DNA of 12,022 nucleotides, taken from contig JANWZY010000054.1 in assembly GCA_025061935.1 (NCBI GenBank), forward strand, positions 1,039 to 13,060. Direction: 5' to 3'. A program made the position numbers and the translations under genes. Below, in pieces: positions 7,692-12,022 of the stretch (position 1 is the first letter of the stretch; every line of letters begins with the position of its first letter). The notes under the pieces were generated by a model, which was not told where the DNA came from, did no database searches, and saw only the letters and a list, made by a program, of their open reading frames with translations. The stretch comes from Verrucomicrobiia bacterium. Its GTDB lineage: Bacteria > Verrucomicrobiota > Verrucomicrobiia > Limisphaerales > DTLC01.

Positions 7692-8230
7692 AACAAAAAT
7701 CTTTTGCCCATTTGCTCGGAACCAAAACTAAACCAAAAACTGCCCCGTGTCCATGGCAAAATTACCCGGACAACCTCACCGTAAAAATTACGGATATTGG
7801 AGCAACCCGTCCAGCGCAAATTCCGGGCGAGCCCGCCCAACCGATTCGTCCGGACGGCGCTGTTCTAAAAATTGCGAGCCTACCACCTCAACCTTAATAG
7901 AGTCATGCTCCTGAGTACCAGGATGTTAGCGCTTAAATACCGCTCCGGGGCGCCTCGGATCAGCACCGGGCCTCGGCCAGACCGAATCGCGCCACACCAT
8001 CCTCCTAGCAACTCTGAAGCATCGAAAACACCAATGCACTCACTGAAGAGGTTCCTGTCTTCGGAGTTGCTCAATGCCAGTAAAGCTGGCTCAAACTTAA
8101 TCAACTAGCCGCTGCATATTTATTGCAACCTCTGCATTGCGAAACTTCCTGGACGCGGCCAACTGCGAAAACAACTCTGAGCAGAGAAAAAGTAATCAGC
8201 TTTTTAGGTAACGACTCTACCGTGACATCA
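7692..8230. other. 539-base gene-free region between nuoN and the GntR-type regulator
   Basis: The longest minus frame here (7880-8104, 74 codons) has no family character, and no tRNA or other RNA gene was recognised. Next to the nuoN stop, an AT-rich inverted repeat AAAAAG/CTTTTT (8187-8192 with 8200-8205) and an overlapping CTCTGAGCAGAG-like element could help end the nuo transcript, but neither is a strong terminator. Close to the regulator are A-rich tandem copies of ACCAAAA (7721-7739) and the palindrome at 7779-7793. The region probably contains the regulator's promoter; I could not identify its hexamers. Confidence 0.6.
7779..7793. promoter_or_regulatory. Candidate GntR-type operator palindrome
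   Basis: CCGTAA-AAA-TTACGG is a perfect 6-bp inverted repeat around a 3-base centre. Short AT-centred palindromes with GT...AC arms are typical of FadR/FCD regulator sites. It lies 87 bases upstream of the regulator's ATG, a position compatible with autoregulation. Binding is inferred from position and symmetry only. Confidence 0.4.
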
Positions 8231-9679
8231 TCACAAACCATTCCCACCAACGCTTAACAACGCGATCTTCGTGCACGCAGACAATTGGTCGAGTAGCCAT
8301 CCTGGTGCAATGCCCAGCAAGATTGTCACGGCCATAAGCGCCGTACACAGAAGTCGCGTTGGCGTGTCCAGCTCTATTAACGGCCGCGCGCCCGGCTCAC
8401 GGAAAAACGCCTCGCGGATAATTTGCAAGTAGTAATAGATCGCAATCACTGTGTTCACAAGCGCTGTGAAAAACAACACCAAGTAGCCTTGTGCCAGGGC
8501 TGATTTGAGCAACAGCAACTTGCCCATAAACCCTGCGAGTGGCGGCACACCAGCAAGCCCGAACACACCAACTAGCAGCGTTGCTCCAAGCAACGGGGCG
8601 CGCTGCCAAAGCCCGGCTAGGTCTTCCAAATTAAGGTTTTCGCCCTCACGAGCGACCCGACAGATCACAGCGAAACAGGCCAGCACCATCACAGCGTAAC
8701 TTATGACGTGGAAAAGCGCTGCCGTGTACCCCTCCTGCCCCAGTACTGCGAGACCAATCAGCGCGTATCCTGCATGTGCAATTGCCGAGAAACCGAAAAG
8801 GCGTTTCAGGTCCCTCTGAACGAGAGCGATCAGATTCCCGTACAGCATCGAGCAAACTGCAAACACACTGAGCACCAACACCAGATGCCCGTTTCCCGGC
8901 CCGGCGAGGCCAGCGAAACGGACCAGGACTGCCACTGCACCAATCTTTGGCAATGAAGCTATTAGTGCTGCGGTCTGGTTCGGACCGCCCTGATACACGT
9001 CCGGCGTCCAGAAATGAAACGGGAACGCTGCAAGCTTGTAAAACAGCCCTGCCACCGCCAGGCCGAGTCCAACCACTGCCACTGGGGAATGCATTAACGG
9101 CGGCAGCCGTTGCACCAGCTCAGCCAAGGCCGTTGACCCAGTCAAACCGTACAAACAGCTTATGCCAAAGAGCGTTAATCCGGTGGCGGTGGTGCCGAAA
9201 ACAACATATTTGATTGCCGCCTCCATTTGACCGCGCCAGCCCGCGCGCTCGCGCCGCATCGCCACAAGCGCATACAATGGCAACGAAACCAATTCGAGGC
9301 AAACCACGATTGTTATCAACTCGACTGCGCTGACCAACGCCACAAGCCCCGCCACGCTCAATGTCACAAACAGGAAGTACTCGGGCTTCAGTTCCGGCCG
9401 GACGTCTGGCAGCTCACCACTGATCAACACCACGGCAAGGTACCCAAGCGCAATAATCAGTTTAATTAGTTGCGAGAACTGATCCACGCTGTATGCGCCG
9501 TGGAACAAAATTGCTCGATGCCAAAGCGTCGCTACCGTACACAAAAACACTCCCGCTGCCGTGCATGCAGCGACTAGCCGCGCGCGCCTCACATCGGCGT
9601 TGCTTAGTGCCAATCCAAACAACGCTAGCGCGCCAACGGATAAAACCAGCTCGGGCAAAAAAGCAATTGCGTTTACCAC
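8231..9679 (-). CDS. nuoN: NADH-quinone oxidoreductase subunit N
   Basis: This is one of the three antiporter-like proton-pumping subunits in the membrane arm of complex I. The 482-residue length matches the family (E. coli about 485), and it is hydrophobic throughout with many membrane helices. Conserved charged residues of the proton path are visible: Glu129 in VVCLELVSLPLY, Lys157 in AAIKYVVFG, Lys215 in YKLAAFPFHFWTPDVYQG, and Lys387 in AGFMGKLLL. The DLKRLFGFSAIAHAGY segment (290-305) is also typical. The start is GTG at 9679, supported by a GGAG 6 bases upstream that immediately follows the nuoM stop, 12 bases away; no ATG is available near it. It is the last gene of the nuo cluster, the usual order being L-M-N. 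Nothing is missing or frameshifted. Confidence 0.97.
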   Translation of the reverse strand: MVNAIAFLPELVLSVGALALFGLALSNADVRRARLVAACTAAGVFLCTVATLWHRAILFHGAYSVDQFSQLIKLIIALGYLAVVLISGELPDVRPELKPEYFLFVTLSVAGLVALVSAVELITIVVCLELVSLPLYALVAMRRERAGWRGQMEAAIKYVVFGTTATGLTLFGISCLYGLTGSTALAELVQRLPPLMHSPVAVVGLGLAVAGLFYKLAAFPFHFWTPDVYQGGPNQTAALIASLPKIGAVAVLVRFAGLAGPGNGHLVLVLSVFAVCSMLYGNLIALVQRDLKRLFGFSAIAHAGYALIGLAVLGQEGYTAALFHVISYAVMVLACFAVICRVAREGENLNLEDLAGLWQRAPLLGATLLVGVFGLAGVPPLAGFMGKLLLLKSALAQGYLVLFFTALVNTVIAIYYYLQIIREAFFREPGARPLIELDTPTRLLCTALMAVTILLGIAPGWLLDQLSACTKIALLSVGGNGL

Positions 9680-9685
9680 GGCAAA

Positions 9686-9689
9686 CTCC
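9686..9689 (-). promoter_or_regulatory. Ribosome binding site of nuoN (supports the GTG start)
   Basis: GGAG, within GCGGAG on the minus strand, directly follows the nuoM TGA and lies 6 bases before the GTG at 9679. It is the clearest Shine-Dalgarno sequence in the window and suggests coupled translation of nuoM and nuoN. Confidence 0.65.
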
Positions 9690-9691
9690 GC

Positions 9692-11188
9692 TCAAAATCG
9701 TTGGATTAACCACTCGACACTCGCATGCCACGCGCGCATGAACGGCCCGGGATTCAACCCTATCCATACCACAAGCGCGCACAGCGGTAACAGCGTCACC
9801 AACTCACGCAGGCCGAGATCGCGCACACCTGAATGATTCGGGTTCGACGCGCTCCCGAACGCGACCTTTTGGAGCATGCGCAGATTGTATGCTGCCGCAA
9901 CCACCAGCCCGGGGATGGTCAGCAAAACCAACATTGTCCAACCCGGACCTGCCCACTCCCGCGCCCACGCGAATGTGCCGGCCAATACCAAAAACTCGCC
10001 GACGAAATTGTTGGTGCCCGGGAAAGCCAGCGACGCCAACGCGAACACGCCCAACAACATGGTGAACATGGGCATGGACTTGCCAAGCCCGGCCACGTGC
10101 GCCAGCTCACGGGTATGGAGCCGCTCATACACAACGCCAACCGCGATGAACAAAGCACCCGTTGTTATGCCATGGCTGAGCATTACAAGCAGAGCGCCGT
10201 CCAGTCCGGACCTATTAAGAACAAAAATGCCTAGTGTCGCGAAGCCCATGTGCCCGATGCTCGAGTAAGCGACCAACCGCTTCAGGTCAGTCTGCGCAAG
10301 TGCGACCAACCCGCCGTAAAGTATGGCTATCACGGACAACCCAACCATCCATGGCGCGAACAGCCGGGCAGCATCAGCCGTGACGGACAAACAAAACCGC
10401 ACGAACCCGTATGTGCCCATCTTCAACAGCACACTTGCCAAAAGCACACTGCCCGCAGTCGGTGCCTCGACGTGCGCCGCTGGCAACCAGGTGTGCAAAG
10501 GGAACATGGGCACCTTCACTCCAAACGCGATCGCAAGCGCAAGAAAAATCCAAACTTGAAAAGCCAGCCCGTACTTCTGCTGCATTAACTCCGGAATACT
10601 GAACGTGCGCGCATACTGGTAAAGCGCAATAACCGCCCCCAGTAGGAACAGCGACCCGGCCATCGTATAAACGAAAAACTTGATTGCCGCATACACCCTG
10701 CGTGCCCCGCCCCAAACTCCGATCACCAGGCTCATCGGAATAAGCACCGCCTCCCAAAACACAAAAAACAGGATTGCATCGAGCGCACAAAACACACCGA
10801 TAAGTGCGCTTTCGAGCACGAGCAGACAGACCATGAACTCCTTCACCCGATGCTGAATCTGACGCCACGAACACAACACACACAGAGGCAACAAGCCGAC
10901 CGTCAAGAGCACAAGCCACAGGCTGACACCATCCACGCCGAGCGCGTAGCTTGCACCGAGCCATGGAATCCACCGCGCCCGCTCGACGAGTTGGAATCCT
11001 GCAACACTGGGGTCGAACTTAAACAAAAGGCCGAGCGCCGCCAGCGCCTCGGCCAACGTAAAGCCGAGCGCCCACCACCGCACAGCCCGCTCGCGCCGGA
11101 GCAATAGAACCGCAACCGCGGCACAGAGCGGCGCAAAAATAAGCAAGCTCAGCAGAGGTACCTGGCTTGGATTCTCGACGAGTTCCAT
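9692..11188 (-). CDS. nuoM: NADH-quinone oxidoreductase subunit M
   Basis: This antiporter-like proton-pumping subunit of the complex I membrane arm is 498 residues long (E. coli about 509). Key residues, numbered from the chosen start, are Glu146 in FFVFWEAVLIPM, Lys225 in AFGVKVPMFPLHTWLPAAH, Lys256 in VLLKMGTYGF and Glu398 in NNFVGEF, all matching the conserved proton-channel positions. TDLKRLVAYSSIGHMGF is also characteristic. I chose the ATG at 11188 (MELVENPSQVPLL...), 7 bases after the stop of the NuoL-like gene. A farther in-frame ATG at 11242 would overlap that gene by 47 bases and add a Trp/Cys-rich N-terminus with no family resemblance, so it is unlikely. Only a weak purine stretch (CAGAG) precedes the start. 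nuoN follows in the same transcript. Confidence 0.97.
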   Translation of the reverse strand: MELVENPSQVPLLSLLIFAPLCAAVAVLLLRRERAVRWWALGFTLAEALAALGLLFKFDPSVAGFQLVERARWIPWLGASYALGVDGVSLWLVLLTVGLLPLCVLCSWRQIQHRVKEFMVCLLVLESALIGVFCALDAILFFVFWEAVLIPMSLVIGVWGGARRVYAAIKFFVYTMAGSLFLLGAVIALYQYARTFSIPELMQQKYGLAFQVWIFLALAIAFGVKVPMFPLHTWLPAAHVEAPTAGSVLLASVLLKMGTYGFVRFCLSVTADAARLFAPWMVGLSVIAILYGGLVALAQTDLKRLVAYSSIGHMGFATLGIFVLNRSGLDGALLVMLSHGITTGALFIAVGVVYERLHTRELAHVAGLGKSMPMFTMLLGVFALASLAFPGTNNFVGEFLVLAGTFAWAREWAGPGWTMLVLLTIPGLVVAAAYNLRMLQKVAFGSASNPNHSGVRDLGLRELVTLLPLCALVVWIGLNPGPFMRAWHASVEWLIQRF

Positions 11189-11195
11189 TACTCTG

Positions 11196-12022
11196 TTACA
11201 AAAGCAAGATCGCAAATCCCACCAGAACAAACAAAACCACAAATGCTAGCGTCAGGTTCTCCTGGACGCCGCCACGTTGTGCGACCCTAAGCCGCGCGCC
11301 GAGCCGCCCTATCATGGCTGCCAATCCGTCCACGAGACGGTCCACGACACGCCCGTCGAACGCATTGGCCCATGAAGCCAACCTGACAACCGCGCCAATT
11401 CCTGCGCGCCTGTACAGTTCGCCAAGCCAATCATCGAGCCGCTGGACGTACTGCTCGGCCACGCGAACGAAAAGATTCCACCCCCGCCTGTAGAACCAGT
11501 CGGTATCGAGGCTAATGGTCGGCTCCGGTACGAGCTTTTTCAGAAACACAAAGAACCCCGCGCCGGTAAAAAGCAACAACTGAAGCGTTTGCGACACATG
11601 GTAAGCGGTGTAAGGCTCGAAATTTGTGGCAAAGGGCAACAGCCGGTATAGGTACGACGGGAAACACCCAATGAACACGCACAGCAACGACGCAAGCGCC
11701 ATCGCCAAGTTCATATTCCACGGCGCGTCTTTCGCCCGCGCCCAAGTTTCAGCACTGCAGTTGTTCCTGCCGAACCAGATGAAATAAGGCACCTTAAGGC
11801 CCGTGTGCAAAAACGTGCCCACCGACGCCAGCATCAGCAGAAACGCGACCCAGGGCCGATGCAACTCATAGCTGGCGGCTACAACCATTGATTTGCTTAC
11901 GAATCCGCTGAACAACGGGAAGGCAGAAATTGACAGCCCGCCAATAACAGTAAACACCAGCGCAAGTGGCATCTTTTCCCACAGCCCGCCCAGCTCGGTG
12001 AACCTGCTTCGACCGGTCATTT
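11196..12022 (-). CDS. NuoL/MrpD-like proton-translocating membrane subunit, C-terminal part (cut by the right edge)
   Basis: The frame is open to the right edge, so the true start lies outside the window; the Met at 12020 is internal. The visible 275 residues hold the last part of an antiporter-fold subunit: FTELGGLWEKMP, GGLSISAFPLFSGFVSKS with the conserved Lys, then LHTGLKVPYFIWFG. The wording SGFPLFSGFVSKS, T/LKVPYF..FG and LDTDWFYRRG fits the group usually annotated as Na+/H+ antiporter subunit D (MrpD-like) better than textbook NuoL. However, a long charged, probably amphipathic stretch ending VVDRLVDGLAAMIGRLG, followed by a final membrane helix (LAFVVLFVLVGFAILLL), resembles the NuoL C-terminus with its lateral helix. 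Its position before nuoM-nuoN is the nuoL place. It probably serves as the distal pump of the complex; a separate cation antiporter role is possible. Confidence 0.87.
   Translation of the reverse strand, partial: MTGRSRFTELGGLWEKMPLALVFTVIGGLSISAFPLFSGFVSKSMVVAASYELHRPWVAFLLMLASVGTFLHTGLKVPYFIWFGRNNCSAETWARAKDAPWNMNLAMALASLLCVFIGCFPSYLYRLLPFATNFEPYTAYHVSQTLQLLLFTGAGFFVFLKKLVPEPTISLDTDWFYRRGWNLFVRVAEQYVQRLDDWLGELYRRAGIGAVVRLASWANAFDGRVVDRLVDGLAAMIGRLGARLRVAQRGGVQENLTLAFVVLFVLVGFAILLL

Noticed and set aside
7847..7856. CGTCCGGACG palindrome
   Set aside because: A 10-base GC-rich palindrome is expected by chance in this composition, and it lies farther from the regulator than the better candidate.
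7880..8104. 74-codon minus frame in the nuoN-regulator gap
   Set aside because: No recognisable motif, no ribosome binding site, and composition like the surrounding non-coding DNA.
8187..8205. Intrinsic terminator after nuoN
   Set aside because: The stem is only six A/T pairs without a GC-rich core; too weak to call as a terminator.
1..12022. CRISPR arrays, transposons, phage, toxin-antitoxin or defence genes, tRNA or rRNA
   Set aside because: Neither strand shows regularly spaced repeats, transposase or integrase motifs, known defence domains, or RNA-gene consensus boxes.

Overview
The window looks like a chromosomal segment of a Verrucomicrobiota bacterium, most likely of the Limisphaerales/Pedosphaera type. 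Three traits point that way. There are very large secreted proteins rich in Asn, Thr and Gly, with repeated W...NW...P..G...F.D modules and a C-terminal module ending in YRLAYP. There is a stand-alone pseudopilin-like protein with an FTLIELLVVIGIIAILAAML segment and an H-X9-DG motif. Good Shine-Dalgarno sequences are scarce. All recognisable genes lie on the minus strand, so the biological reading order runs from the right edge to the left edge. The assignment rests on family features only, not on a marker gene.

Right part (about 8231-12022): the end of a respiratory complex I operon. The order is the C-terminal part of a NuoL/MrpD-like antiporter subunit (cut by the right edge), then nuoM, then nuoN, with gaps of 7 and 12 bases. 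These three proteins form the proton-pumping membrane arm. nuoN is the last gene, and a gene-free stretch of about 540 bases follows it.

Middle (about 5900-7800): a GntR-family (FCD type) repressor-like regulator with a 15-base palindrome upstream of it that could be its operator. Downstream lies a pseudopilin-like H-X9-DG protein.

Left part (1-5759): two adjacent paralogous giant secreted proteins. The upstream one is complete (1157 residues). The downstream one is incomplete: a frame open for 655 codons runs off the left edge without a stop, so a list restricted to complete frames would miss it. The two proteins align along their length with clearly diverged sequence, yet share 78 identical bases, and those 78 bases are exactly the first 78 of the window. 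Either this is a recent conversion or shuffling tract, or the window starts at an assembly break in a repeat. The 3' third of the complete gene also has a very different strand composition from its 5' part, which suggests a mosaic origin.

I see no RNA gene, CRISPR array, transposase, integrase or defence system. The unusual content is the secreted paralogue pair, its C-terminal module and shared repeat, and the Mrp-flavoured NuoL-like subunit.
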